From: Rhizobium leguminosarum
GTDB lineage: Bacteria > Pseudomonadota > Alphaproteobacteria > Rhizobiales > Rhizobiaceae
Reading direction: 5' to 3'
Assembly (NCBI RefSeq): GCF_004123835.1
Contig: NZ_MZMU01000003.1
Location: 1,588,991-1,652,990, forward strand
Length of the DNA stretch: 64,000 nt
The first letter of the stretch is position 1; each line of letters starts with the position of its first letter. Both the position numbers and the translations under genes were made by a program. Below are positions 18,012 to 25,422 of the stretch, piece after piece. A model generated the notes under the pieces. It made no database searches. It was not told where the DNA came from and was given only the letters and a program-made list of their open reading frames with translations.

Positions 18012-18527
18012 TCAATTCGTCGCCTTCTCGACGGTGATGTCGCCGAATTCGTCGATCAGCACGGTCCAGCCATCCGGCTCCGCCGCAGGGTCGGTCTTCA
18101 GATAGACCGTGGCGAAGAGCCCCGGCTGCTTGATGATGCCGTTCGAATTCTCGGGGCGGATATCGGTCACGTAAGGCTTCAGGTCACTGAACTCCTGCAG
18201 CTCGATGGTCGAGGCGATCGCTGGGCCGGTCTCGGTCTGGGCAATCTGCTGCAGATAGACCTTCGAAGTCCTGTCCGGTTGGCGCACGGCAAAGAGCTTG
18301 TAGTAGCCGTGGCGCTGCGCGGCCTCTCCCTCGGGATTGGCAACGCTCTCGGCGCCCGTCGGCGCCCGCTCGACATCAGGTGCGTTGCCGTCGTCCTCCC
18401 AATAGCCGGTGCTGGTCGCGAAAATCACCGATGCCGGCAGGAAGACATCCTGCGCCGGCGCCGTCTCCGCTGTGACGCTCCATCCCGCAAGCAGGAGGCT
18501 GGTCATCAATATCCGTCGCATTGCCAT
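18012..18527 (-). CDS. Secreted protein of unknown function
   Basis: A 171-aa product with a clear Sec-type signal: basic MAMRR, hydrophobic ILMTSLLLAGWSV, and a likely cut after PAQ. The mature part has no motif I recognise. The start at 18527 is chosen because an AAGGA site lies 9 bases upstream; the frame is open further upstream but that part overlaps nadK. The gene begins 4 bp after the nadK stop, so the two are probably cotranscribed. Confidence 0.65.
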   Translation of the reverse strand: MAMRRILMTSLLLAGWSVTAETAPAQDVFLPASVIFATSTGYWEDDGNAPDVERAPTGAESVANPEGEAAQRHGYYKLFAVRQPDRTSKVYLQQIAQTETGPAIASTIELQEFSDLKPYVTDIRPENSNGIIKQPGLFATVYLKTDPAAEPDGWTVLIDEFGDITVEKATN

Positions 18528-18531
18528 CGTC

Positions 18532-19305
18532 TCAATCCTTGAACTGCTCGGCGAGAATACGGTCGGACCAGGAGCGGTCGGGATCAGAAAGAATGCGCGC
18601 CGTGACATGCTCCGACTGGGCGATGCGGATATGCAGCACCGATTTGACCTCGGTGTTGTCGGCCACCGCGTTCACCGGCCGCTTCTCCGGCTCGAGAATG
18701 TCGATATCGACGGTCACCTTGTTCGGCAGCAGAGCGCCCCTCCAGCGCCGAGGCCGGAAAGCGCTGACCGGCGTCATGGCGAGCAGCGGCGCCTCGAGCG
18801 GCAGGATCGGGCCGTGGGCGGAAAGATTATAAGCCGTCGATCCGGCAGGTGTCGCGACCATCAGTCCGTCGCAGATCAGTTCCTCCAGACGGACGCGCCC
18901 GTCCACCATGACCCTCAGATTCGCGGCTTGATAGGACTGGCGAAAAAGATAGACCTCGTTGATGGCGAGCGCCGTCGAGTTGGTGCCGTCGGCGTTGGCC
19001 GTCGTCATCTGCAATGGCCGAAAGACGTTTTCGACGGCGACGCAGATGCGCTCCTGAAGCCGGTCGGTGCGATAATCGTTCATCAGGAAGCCGACCGAGC
19101 CGCGATTCATGCCGTAAACCAGCTTGCCGGAGTTCATGGTGTTGTGCAGCGTCTGCAGCATGAAACCGTCGCCGCCGAGCGCGACGATGACGTCGGCTTC
19201 GTCGGCCGGTACGTCACCATAGATGCCAATCAACTCCTCGCGCGCGGCAAGCGCCTCCGTCGTTGGTGAGGCGAGAAAGGAAAGCGTCTGAAATGAACGG
19301 CCCAT
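18532..19305 (-). CDS. nadK: NAD kinase
   Basis: Phosphorylates NAD to NADP using ATP. The 257-aa product has the family motifs: ALGGDGFML (GGDG at residues 44-47), GMNRGSVGFLMN, and the glycine-rich TPAGSTAYNLSAHGPILPL. Length is at the short end of the bacterial range, as usual for alphaproteobacteria. It starts the leftward group that continues with the secreted protein and the alpha/beta hydrolase. Confidence 0.95.
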   Translation of the reverse strand: MGRSFQTLSFLASPTTEALAAREELIGIYGDVPADEADVIVALGGDGFMLQTLHNTMNSGKLVYGMNRGSVGFLMNDYRTDRLQERICVAVENVFRPLQMTTANADGTNSTALAINEVYLFRQSYQAANLRVMVDGRVRLEELICDGLMVATPAGSTAYNLSAHGPILPLEAPLLAMTPVSAFRPRRWRGALLPNKVTVDIDILEPEKRPVNAVADNTEVKSVLHIRIAQSEHVTARILSDPDRSWSDRILAEQFKD

Positions 19306-19464
19306 GCAATGCCCTTTATGATGCTGCCCTAGCTAAAGGATAAAGGGCTTGTGCGACAAGGACGTTTTCTATCGCGCAGCGTTTTGAGCTGCAGCCGACC
19401 TGTCCGTGCAGGCACGGATTTTCCCTTTACAGAATCACAGAATCTGCTAGTTGGGGCAATTATT

Positions 19465-19540
<76 letters not shown>

Positions 19541-19575
19541 AATCCCCTTTTCGGTGCAAATATTTACGCGATGGC

Positions 19576-19648
19576 GTGAGGCGGAAACGCAATAATATGA
19601 GGCGGTTATTTTCCGCCTCCGCCTCACGAAGTCTCACGGCCGCCTCAC
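19576..19648. promoter_or_regulatory. Candidate integrase arm-type sites
   Basis: The 8-9-mer CCGCCTCA(C) occurs at 19619-19627 and 19640-19648, and in reverse orientation at 19576-19584 and 19598-19605; a one-base variant, CCGCCTCCG, sits at 19613. All lie 36-108 bp inside attL. A near copy (TCGCCTCAC) lies at 60826-60834, 45 bp inside attR. The placement matches arm-type binding sites of tyrosine integrases; the function is inferred. Confidence 0.5.
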
Positions 19649-19652
19649 GCAT

Positions 19653-19883
19653 TCAAGCGGCGGAGATCAGCCAAAGAACCTCTCTCAGCCTTTCGCGGTA
19701 AAGCGCAGCCATCCTGCGGCCGAGCTCGTCGGGGCCGAGCGGGCTGTCGCCCTCGGACATTTTCTGAAAGAAAGAAGTGCAGGCTACCCGCAACGCCATT
19801 GCCTGGCCTTCGCTCAGCTTCGTGCCGTTGATCTCGATCTGCGGTTCGCCGCTCATGCGCAACTCCAACGGTTCGCCGCTCAT
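19653..19883 (-). CDS. Small phage protein, unknown function
   Basis: A 76-aa protein, last gene of the leftward operon. The start at 19883 (MSGEPLELRMSGEPQIEING) overlaps the stop of the ASCH gene by ATGA. The first residues contain a short internal repeat (MSGEP-x-x-x-R-MSGEP). The rest looks helical (GQAMALRVACTSFFQKM, ELGRRMAALYRERLREVL). It is not recognised as a known family. Confidence 0.55.
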   Translation of the reverse strand: MSGEPLELRMSGEPQIEINGTKLSEGQAMALRVACTSFFQKMSEGDSPLGPDELGRRMAALYRERLREVLWLISAA

Positions 19884-20368
19884 GGCCCACTCCAATTCCA
19901 GACGCCTTGTGCGCCGCATGCCGGCGCCGGCGGCGCGAGCTCGTCGACCTCGAGCATCGGCCAGCCCCAGTTGAAGGTGTCATCGCGATCGCTGTCATTG
20001 CCGGCAGCGTCGCCGAACTCTGCAGCGCAAGCATCGCCCCGCTTTGGATCGCCGACGATCACGGTGCAGACGACGTGCGACAGCGGCAGCAGTGACGGCA
20101 AGGCGCGTTTCTCTGCCTCGAGTATCCTTGTCAGCAGAGGGAGGGCGATTGCGGCGTGCAGACACGGGGTTTCGCCTCGCGATGGATTGGAGAGGCGCGC
20201 ATGAAGGTCATAGATCTCGGGGAACTTCATCGGCCGGGCGGCGGCGTGAATGGCGAGCCGTTTGCCGATGAGCCATCCGGGCGGCTTCCATCCTCGGAAC
20301 TCGTAGGGCTTCGCGCCGATAGCGATCAGAGTTGCCCATGGCTGCCAGATAGTGAGGGCTTTCATCAT
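19880..20368 (-). CDS. ASCH-domain protein
   Basis: A 162-aa protein whose opening (MKALTIWQPWATLIAIGAK, then YEFRGWKPP) and later HAAARP, VCTVIVGDP and FNWGWPMLEV are typical of the ASCH fold, a PUA-like RNA- or nucleotide-binding domain frequent in phages. The target is unknown. It is coupled on both sides by ATGA overlaps, to the 188-aa gene upstream and the 76-aa gene downstream, so its expression follows the integrase operon. Confidence 0.78.
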   Translation of the reverse strand: MMKALTIWQPWATLIAIGAKPYEFRGWKPPGWLIGKRLAIHAAARPMKFPEIYDLHARLSNPSRGETPCLHAAIALPLLTRILEAEKRALPSLLPLSHVVCTVIVGDPKRGDACAAEFGDAAGNDSDRDDTFNWGWPMLEVDELAPPAPACGAQGVWNWSGP

Positions 20369-20931
20369 GCTGCGCTCTCCTGGAAAGTGCGCTCGTCAGG
20401 CCAGTACTGGTCGCGCGGGCGCCAGCACCAAGGAATGACGGGACGTCGCTCATAGGTAGCGGCCATCCACCGGCCGCCGATGAAATCGATGTATTGCGGG
20501 AAACCGGCCGTCGCGCCCTCCACGCGAGCGCACGCCTCGATGACGGTGCCGTCTTGAGGTGCCGTTTCCATCGGCCGCCATGACCGGCTTTGATCCATCG
20601 TCGAGAGGATGCTGATCGTTTCCTGCAGGAGCTCGTGGGCGCTCTTCTGTCGCAGGCGCTGTTCTTCGCCCAAAAGGCTTCGCTCGGGAAACGGGACGGG
20701 CTCATGGAAGGCGATGGTCAACGCGTGGAAGAGCTCGGCCTGTGAGGACGGAACACTGCGAGCGTTCGCCAGCAGCTGCTTGGCATAGATGGATGCGAGC
20801 TTCAGCGTTCTGCGCGGATCCGGATCGACAAATTCAAGGACCGTACCGTCGTCGCGCTTCACCGGGGGCAGTCCACCGATCAAATAAAACTGCGCTAGAT
20901 CGAACGCCTTCACACGTAGCCAGGTCGTCAT
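20365..20931 (-). CDS. Phage protein with DUF551-like C-terminus
   Basis: A 188-aa protein. The N-terminal two thirds are unrecognised (helical, TTWLRVKAFDLAQFYLIGG). The C-terminus has WRPMETAPQDGTVIEA followed by WMAATYERRPVIPWCWRP, which resembles the short DUF551 modules found in many phage accessory proteins. The start at 20931 overlaps the integrase stop by ATGA; an open extension of 12 residues upstream is not needed. Function unknown. Confidence 0.62.
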   Translation of the reverse strand: MTTWLRVKAFDLAQFYLIGGLPPVKRDDGTVLEFVDPDPRRTLKLASIYAKQLLANARSVPSSQAELFHALTIAFHEPVPFPERSLLGEEQRLRQKSAHELLQETISILSTMDQSRSWRPMETAPQDGTVIEACARVEGATAGFPQYIDFIGGRWMAATYERRPVIPWCWRPRDQYWPDERTFQESAA

Positions 20932-22133
20932 GCGGTTTTCCTCTTCCTTCGCTCTTTGGCATGCCACTTTTCCATCTTCTCGATCGCGGCGGTGGCATCC
21001 TCCTCCTCGATCGCCATGTAGTGCTTGAGAATGTCGAAGATGGTCCGGGGGCTGTGGCCGGTGATGGCGCAGATCTCGTGGATCTCGCAGCCGGCGCGCT
21101 TCAACCAGGTGACGGCGGTGTCGCGCAGGTCCTGGTCGCGCAGATCGGCGATCGACGGCATAGTCAAGGCGGCGATCGCGCGGATATCCTCGATCTTGTG
21201 GCGGTAGTGGCTTGATGTGAATGGCCGCTTCAGGCGTTCGCAGACGACGACGTGCTCGTCATCGATGCCGAGATCCTTGCGACGGACGATCGCGGCGTCC
21301 AGGCGCTTCTGCAGCTCGCGCGCGACCGGGATCGAGACGCGGGCGCCGGTCTTCATCTGCCGGAAGTGCATGCGACGGGCTCTCACGCCCTCATAGCGCA
21401 GCTCCAGGCGGTCGCCTTGCCTCTGCCCGGTCCAGACGCCCAGCATGATCATGTCGCCAATCTCCGGCCATCCTGCGGCGTCTGCGGTGGCGACGTAATG
21501 GTCGATCTCCTCGATCGAGCCGACGCGCAGCCGCGCCGGCGGCGCTGCCATGCCGAGCCCGTGGGCGGGATTAACGACCAGGCCTCGCACGCGCCCGCGG
21601 CTGATCGCCCATTCGATGGCGATGCCGAGGATGGTCATGGCGCCATGGGCGGATGCGTGGCCGGCGAGAACGAACAGCTTGTCGTAGACCCCGAGGCAGA
21701 TCGGTTTATCGAGCGCCTCTACTTCCGACGTCCAGATATCGGGGGCGTAATTCTTGAAGACGTTGCCCTTGTAGCGGTATTCGTCGACCGTCTTCTTGGC
21801 GAGCGTGCCCATATGCGGATTGAGTTTCGGCTCGAGCCAGTCGGCAAACAGCTGCTCGACTGAATAGGAACGGGTGAGCGGCACGGCCGCCGGCGTCGGC
21901 TTCTTCGCCTTGGCCTTCTTCTTCGGCTTGGCGGCCTCCTCGCGGGCGAGCTGGCGGGTGAAGGCGCGGGACCATTCCAGGCATTGCCCGGCGGTCATCC
22001 AGGCGCCGTCGTCGTTCTTCAGATCCTCGCCCTCATAGCCGCGCTCGCGCAAACCCTTCGACGGGATGAAGCGCGGGCGGCCATGGCGCCAGGTGACATA
22101 AGTGATTTTGGGATCGGTGCGGTCGGTACTCAA
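20928..22133 (-). CDS. int: Tyrosine integrase
   Basis: Site-specific recombinase that joins attP to the tRNA-Thr attB. In the 401-aa product the basic N-terminal region (KPKKKAKAKK) is probably arm-binding; a SAM-like core-binding region follows (LFADWLEPKLNPHMG). The catalytic domain has the first Arg in TGQRQGDRLELRYE, the HxxR box as DQDLRDTAVTWLKRAG (first His replaced by Gln), TGHSPRT, and the nucleophile Tyr in KHYMA. A TTG start at 22133 is chosen because a perfect AGGAGG lies 5 bases upstream; the longer frame lacks a site. It points toward attL, 1.4 kb away. Confidence 0.93.
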   Translation of the reverse strand: MSTDRTDPKITYVTWRHGRPRFIPSKGLRERGYEGEDLKNDDGAWMTAGQCLEWSRAFTRQLAREEAAKPKKKAKAKKPTPAAVPLTRSYSVEQLFADWLEPKLNPHMGTLAKKTVDEYRYKGNVFKNYAPDIWTSEVEALDKPICLGVYDKLFVLAGHASAHGAMTILGIAIEWAISRGRVRGLVVNPAHGLGMAAPPARLRVGSIEEIDHYVATADAAGWPEIGDMIMLGVWTGQRQGDRLELRYEGVRARRMHFRQMKTGARVSIPVARELQKRLDAAIVRRKDLGIDDEHVVVCERLKRPFTSSHYRHKIEDIRAIAALTMPSIADLRDQDLRDTAVTWLKRAGCEIHEICAITGHSPRTIFDILKHYMAIEEEDATAAIEKMEKWHAKERRKRKTA

Positions 22134-22332
22134 AACATCCTCCTGAAAACAAATCGGCCCGGCAGCTACGCAAAACACAGGCTGCCGGGCCGTCTCGTGT
22201 GCCCGGGTGAACCGGGCTGGCAGGGCCTTGCGCAAGGGGGTGAGCAAGGCCGTGCAATTTGTGGGGCAGCAACAGGGCGGCGGTCGCTGCCCCGCGCCGC
22301 CATGGAGACGCGAGACTGTGGCGGCGCCCGGC

Positions 22333-22470
22333 CTACCGCTTGCGCTTGCGGACGGGGAGTACCGCCGGGAAGCGCAGGCTGCAGGCCCAGAGAATGAGGG
22401 TGAAGCCGACGATCTCGCTGAGCAGGATCGCGCCGGCGATGGCGCCGAGGGGGAGATCGGTGCAGCTCAT
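22333..22470 (-). CDS. Small membrane protein, 45 aa
   Basis: ATG at 22468-22470 overlaps the stop of the 82-aa gene (ATGA). The product (MSCTDLPLG..., ending PVRKRKR) has one hydrophobic segment, roughly AIAGAILLSEIVGFTLILWA, with a basic tail. This suggests one membrane pass with the C-terminus inside. It lies between that gene and int in the leftward operon. Function unknown. Confidence 0.5.
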   Translation of the reverse strand: MSCTDLPLGAIAGAILLSEIVGFTLILWACSLRFPAVLPVRKRKR

Positions 22471-22715
22471 TGGATCGACCCCCCATACATGCGGCCGAGG
22501 AGCTGCGTGGTGCTGTTGAGCGTGCCGGCGGTCATCGCCGCCTCGACGATGACGCTTGCATTGGCCTGCTGGCTGGCGACCTGGCGCAGCTGCAGGGCGG
22601 CGAGATCCTCGAGGATGGCGCCGCGCTCCTTGAGCTCGGCAATCAGCCGCGTCATCAGATGATCGGTCTGGCCGGCCGACAGCTCGAGCAGCTCTATCAG
22701 GTCACGCGGTTCCAT
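22467..22715 (-). CDS. Small phage protein, 82 aa, coiled-coil type
   Basis: A helical, heptad-rich product (MEPRDLIELLELSAGQTDHL, then RLIAELKERGAILEDLAALQ) with no catalytic motif. It overlaps the upstream 94-aa gene by 14 bases and the downstream 45-aa gene by four. Heptads suggest oligomerisation. Function unknown. Confidence 0.55.
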   Translation of the reverse strand: MEPRDLIELLELSAGQTDHLMTRLIAELKERGAILEDLAALQLRQVASQQANASVIVEAAMTAGTLNSTTQLLGRMYGGSIQ

Positions 22716-22986
22716 CGGATGCCCCTTTCAGCTTGGCGGCGGCGATCTGGCCGGCGGTGGTGAGCCGCAGCGATTGATGACCGACGCGGACCAGGTCGAG
22801 GCGTGCCAGCGCGTTGATGGTCCGGACGTTGAAGCGCTTGTCGCCGATCGCCCAGGTCGTGCCGCGCGGGCGATGGTGGCGGAAGAAGTCGATCGACAGC
22901 AGCGCGTCGCGCTGTGCCATGTTCAGAACCCGGCGCGGATTGGTGACGGCGGGATTGTCGGCGACGGGAGTGACGGAAGGTGTCAT
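22702..22986 (-). CDS. Winged-helix-like small phage protein, 94 aa
   Basis: The start at 22986 (MTPSVTPVADN) overlaps the previous stop by ATGA. The central part, MAQRDALLSIDFFRHH then FNVRTINALARLDLVRVG and LRLTTAGQIAAAKL, reads like a winged-helix DNA-binding fold (helix, recognition helix, two-strand wing). It may modulate integration or excision, but that is inferred from its place in the int operon. Confidence 0.5.
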   Translation of the reverse strand: MTPSVTPVADNPAVTNPRRVLNMAQRDALLSIDFFRHHRPRGTTWAIGDKRFNVRTINALARLDLVRVGHQSLRLTTAGQIAAAKLKGASDGTA

Positions 22987-23327
22987 CGGCCGCGCCTCAC
23001 TGCCTGGATGCTGATCCGGCACTGCTCGGCATGGCTGACATAGACCTCGTCAACCGTGACCTTCAGCGCCTCTGCAGCCGTCGGGAACCCGCCTTCCTTC
23101 ATCATGTTGGCGGCGATCGACGAATGCGTCATGACGAGCAGACGGCTGATGCCGTGAAGGACATCGAGCCTGTCGTCGCAGCGCTGGAACTCTTCGTTCA
23201 CCCACTCCTGAAACACGTCGATCCACTTCGACAAGGATCCGCGCGCAATGATCCGGACGATCGGATCGGGATGCGTGAGCGCGTCTTCTGCGCCGATGGC
23301 GCGCGGCACTTCGGTTTGGTCCGTCAT
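22983..23327 (-). CDS. Small phage protein, 114 aa, unknown
   Basis: The start at 23327 (MTDQTEVPRAIGAEDAL) overlaps the stop of the excisionase-like gene (ATGA). The product looks alpha-helical (IVRIIARGSLSKWIDVFQEW, FQRCDDRLDVLHGISRLL). No known domain recognised. It is expressed with the leftward integration operon. Confidence 0.5.
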   Translation of the reverse strand: MTDQTEVPRAIGAEDALTHPDPIVRIIARGSLSKWIDVFQEWVNEEFQRCDDRLDVLHGISRLLVMTHSSIAANMMKEGGFPTAAEALKVTVDEVYVSHAEQCRISIQAVRRGR

Positions 23328-23662
23328 GCCCGTGCCCCCGTGTTGTCGATCGCCAGGCGCGGGCCGGTGAAGGCGGCGCGGTCTGGACGGACATAGGCGA
23401 GGTGGAGCGCCTGGCGGTTGGCGAGGACTGCCTCGTCCGCCTCGGCCTTGGTTTCGGCGGCGCGCTTGCGATCGCCGTAAGTATCCAGCCAACGGCTGAC
23501 GGCGGTCCGCGACCAGCGCGGGCGCCTGGCATTGCCGGGCAGGCGCGCCGGCATGCCTTCCATTTCGGTCAGCGTCCGGACCTTGCGAAGGAAATGTTCC
23601 TTCGTCAGCTCCAGCGCCGCGGCGATCTCTTCCGCGCCGACGGTGTTCTCTGCGAGTGTCAT
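23324..23662 (-). CDS. Excisionase-like DNA-binding protein
   Basis: A 112-aa protein, first gene of the leftward operon. The N-terminal half, VGAEEIAAALELTKEHFLRK followed by PARLPGNARRPRWSRTAVSRW, fits a MerR/Xis-type winged helix in which a helix-turn-helix is followed by a wing and a W-containing helix. A GGAGA site lies 8 bases before the ATG at 23662. Being upstream of and cotranscribed with int, it is the best candidate for directionality factor or operon regulator. No direct proof of excisionase activity is visible. Confidence 0.55.
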   Translation of the reverse strand: MTLAENTVGAEEIAAALELTKEHFLRKVRTLTEMEGMPARLPGNARRPRWSRTAVSRWLDTYGDRKRAAETKAEADEAVLANRQALHLAYVRPDRAAFTGPRLAIDNTGARA

Positions 23663-23714
23663 GGGTGCGTCTCCATGTGAGTGCAAATCACTACATTCAC
23701 GACGCTCTCAAAAA

Positions 23715-23780
23715 TTCATGACAAATTCAACAACTAATTCATGACGCGACATGAAAACGTGAATTTCTACTGATTAGTAG
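23715..23780. promoter_or_regulatory. Palindromic operator-like sites upstream of the leftward operon
   Basis: An 18-bp palindrome TTCATGACGCGACATGAA lies at 23738-23755, with a further TTCATGAC at 23715-23722 and CTACTGATTAGTAG at 23767-23780. The stretch is A/T-rich against its surroundings and sits 50-120 bp ahead of the excisionase-like gene, where the leftward promoter must be. The same TTCA/TGAA half-site occurs in the repressor-cro intergenic region, so the repressor may bind both. Confidence 0.5.
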
Positions 23781-23849
23781 TTACTGAAATAGCAAGATCT
23801 TGGGATGAAAGCTGTGGGTAATTGCGCCCCCGCAACACAAAGACGACGC

Positions 23850-24056
23850 CTAGTTGATCAATCGACCAAAGCCAGTCGACGCCAAGTAGAGCAAGCCGCA
23901 CCACAAGGCGGCGGTTGAGAAGAGGCCGAGCGCGCCCGCGTGATGGCGGATGCCGATACGCTCGACGAGCGTCATGAAGACCAATGGAAGGGCAAGTCGA
24001 AAGAAGAGGAGATAGGCAAGGGCGAGACCGAGGGGATAAATGAAAATCACGTACAT
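23850..24056 (-). CDS. Small membrane protein beside the repressor
   Basis: A 68-aa product with two hydrophobic segments: YVIFIYPLGLALAYLLFFRL, then LGLFSTAALWCGLLYLAS. The start at 24056 (MYVIFIYP) has GAGAGGG upstream; the open frame further up lies in the repeat array. It is encoded downstream of the repressor on the same strand, so it would be expressed in the lysogen. That position suits superinfection exclusion or immunity. This is a positional inference; no family is recognised. Confidence 0.5.
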   Translation of the reverse strand: MYVIFIYPLGLALAYLLFFRLALPLVFMTLVERIGIRHHAGALGLFSTAALWCGLLYLASTGFGRLIN

Positions 24057-24071
24057 GAATTCGACCCTCTC

Positions 24072-24205
24072 AGGACTAGGCCCCAATTCAGTGCGCGCCG
24101 GTCGCTGGGACTATGCCTCAGTTCAGTGCGGGCAAATCGTCAGGACTAACCCCCAGTTCAGTGCGCGCCGATTTTTGCCGTCTAGTCCTCAGTTCAGTGT
24201 GAACG
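24072..24205. repeat. Four tandem direct repeats, 35-bp period
   Basis: A 28-bp unit close to AGGACTAGGCCCCAGTTCAG followed by TGCGCGCC begins at 24072, 24107, 24142 and (degenerate) 24178. The core CAGTTCAGTG starts at 24084 (CAATTCAGTG), 24119, 24154 and 24190, so spacing is 35, 35 and 36 bp. The array fills the gap between the repressor stop and the 68-aa membrane protein start. It is not a CRISPR: the variable part is only about 7 bp. An operator array or a protein-loading site is more likely. Confidence 0.75.
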
Positions 24206-24826
24206 TCAAGCGGCTCGACGTTCCCGGAACGAGGCGATGACGACGCCGCGCACCACGACGCGGTCGTTGTCGATCAGGTGCGGTTTCATCAGACCCTTGT
24301 CGAGGGTGGCCGCCACCAGGAAGGGATCCTCATACAGGCGGAAGATAGTCTCTGGCCGGCCGGTGCGGTCGTAGACCTGGGCGCAGACGACGTCGCCTGG
24401 CGTGGGGCGGGCATTGAGATCGACCATAAGGATATCGCCGGGCATGTAGCCGGCCGCCTCGAGGCAGCGCGAATGCAGCACCCACGGGTCGATGGCGTTG
24501 CGATCGGCCTTCAACGCTTTCACGGCGCCATCGATCGCGGTCAGCTGCTCGGCCTCGTAAGGCGCGCTTTCCACTTCGGCCAGGCCGCGAGGTTTCACGA
24601 TCTTTTCACTTTGGTAGGCCGGGATCCCCGATGCCTGCTCGATCAGTGTGACCGTCTTTGGTGAGAGCTGGGCTTCGTTCGCCTGATCATTCTCGAACTT
24701 CGAGAAGGTCGCAGCATTGCGGCCCGTGCGCCTGGCGAGCTCAGCATCGTTCCAGCCCTTAACCTCTCGGATATAGGCGAGCCATTGCAGTTGTTTGCGA
24801 CGAACATTTTCCACAACGAGGAACAT
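24206..24826 (-). CDS. CI/LexA-like phage repressor
   Basis: A 206-aa repressor with an N-terminal XRE helix-turn-helix (about residues 12-65, WNDAELARRTGRNAATFSKF) and a C-terminal S24/LexA-like domain (about 110-205, GYMPGDILMVDLNARPTPGD). The usual catalytic Ser-Met pair is not obvious (HSRCLEAAGYMPGD), and the position of the general-base Lys reads ETIFRL, so it may not self-cleave. It is divergent from the Cro-like gene with about 96 bp of operator DNA between them. No good ribosome-binding site precedes the ATG, so a leaderless transcript is possible. Confidence 0.85.
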   Translation of the reverse strand: MFLVVENVRRKQLQWLAYIREVKGWNDAELARRTGRNAATFSKFENDQANEAQLSPKTVTLIEQASGIPAYQSEKIVKPRGLAEVESAPYEAEQLTAIDGAVKALKADRNAIDPWVLHSRCLEAAGYMPGDILMVDLNARPTPGDVVCAQVYDRTGRPETIFRLYEDPFLVAATLDKGLMKPHLIDNDRVVVRGVVIASFRERRAA

Positions 24827-24838
24827 AAGGTGGAGGCG

Positions 24839-24899
24839 TTCACATATGAATTTCTGAAATATCTATTGACGGATGACAGCAAATCACTTTTTTCATGAA
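24839..24899. promoter_or_regulatory. Repressor/Cro operator region
   Basis: Between the divergent repressor and Cro-like genes lie TTCACATATGAA (24839-24850), TTCTGAA (24852-24858) and TTCATGAA (24892-24899). All are built from TTCA/TGAA half-sites. A possible rightward -35 (TTGACG, 24866-24871) sits between them. The same half-sites appear at 23715-23755 ahead of the leftward operon. Operator function is inferred from position and symmetry. Confidence 0.5.
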
Positions 24900-24922
24900 T
24901 TATGCAATGAGGAAATTTGGCT

Positions 24923-25126
24923 ATGCACATCACATGGAAGACGGTTGATGAGTGGCGGGAGGAGCGCGGCATGGAAAAGGCCGAGCTTGCGCGCCGGGCC
25001 AATGTGTCCGAGCGGACCATCTACAACGGCCTGTCGAAGAACAGCCGGCTGCAACCGAGCACCAAGTCGAACATCCGTTCGATCTTCCCCGACAAGTTCG
25101 ACGATCGCGGCGAGGTGCGCCAATGA
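24923..25126 (+). CDS. Cro-like helix-turn-helix protein
   Basis: A 67-aa protein with one helix-turn-helix (TVDEWREERGMEKAELARRA, then NVSERTIYNGLSK). It is the first gene of the rightward operon, divergent from the repressor, as Cro is in lambdoid phages. The ATG at 24923 has GAGGAA about 9 bases upstream; a TTG six bases earlier is too close to that site. The stop overlaps the next start by ATGA. Confidence 0.75.
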   Translation: MHITWKTVDEWREERGMEKAELARRANVSERTIYNGLSKNSRLQPSTKSNIRSIFPDKFDDRGEVRQ

Positions 25127-25422
25127 GCGCGAGCAAGAACCTCTTGGATCGGCTGATCCAGATCATCGAGGAGAAGACGGACGCGGTGCCGCCGCTCAAG
25201 AAGGAATGGGATAGCGACGATCATCGTCGCTATCACGCCGCCGCCGAGCGCATCCTCGAGGAGCTCGTCGCGGAAGAGGCGGCGACTGTCGGCACCCGGT
25301 TCGACGGCACGTCGCTGAAGATGGCCGGCATCAAGACCAGCTCGACGAGTGGCGCATGGGGCGCGCTCGCCAACTGGAAGAACGCCGCTCAGCGTCGCAT
25401 CGACGAGGGCAGGGCGCTATGA
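25123..25422 (+). CDS. Small early phage protein, 99 aa
   Basis: The start at 25123 (MSASKNLLDRLIQIIEEKTD) overlaps the Cro-like stop. The product is helical and charged, ending in a short basic helix (NWKNAAQRRIDEGRAL). No domain recognised. It is the second gene of the rightward early operon, coupled on both sides by ATGA overlaps. Confidence 0.55.
   Translation: MSASKNLLDRLIQIIEEKTDAVPPLKKEWDSDDHRRYHAAAERILEELVAEEAATVGTRFDGTSLKMAGIKTSSTSGAWGALANWKNAAQRRIDEGRAL

Noticed and set aside
24072..24205. Possible small CRISPR array
   Set aside because: Repeats are 28 bp but the variable parts are only about 7 bp, and no cas gene is present.
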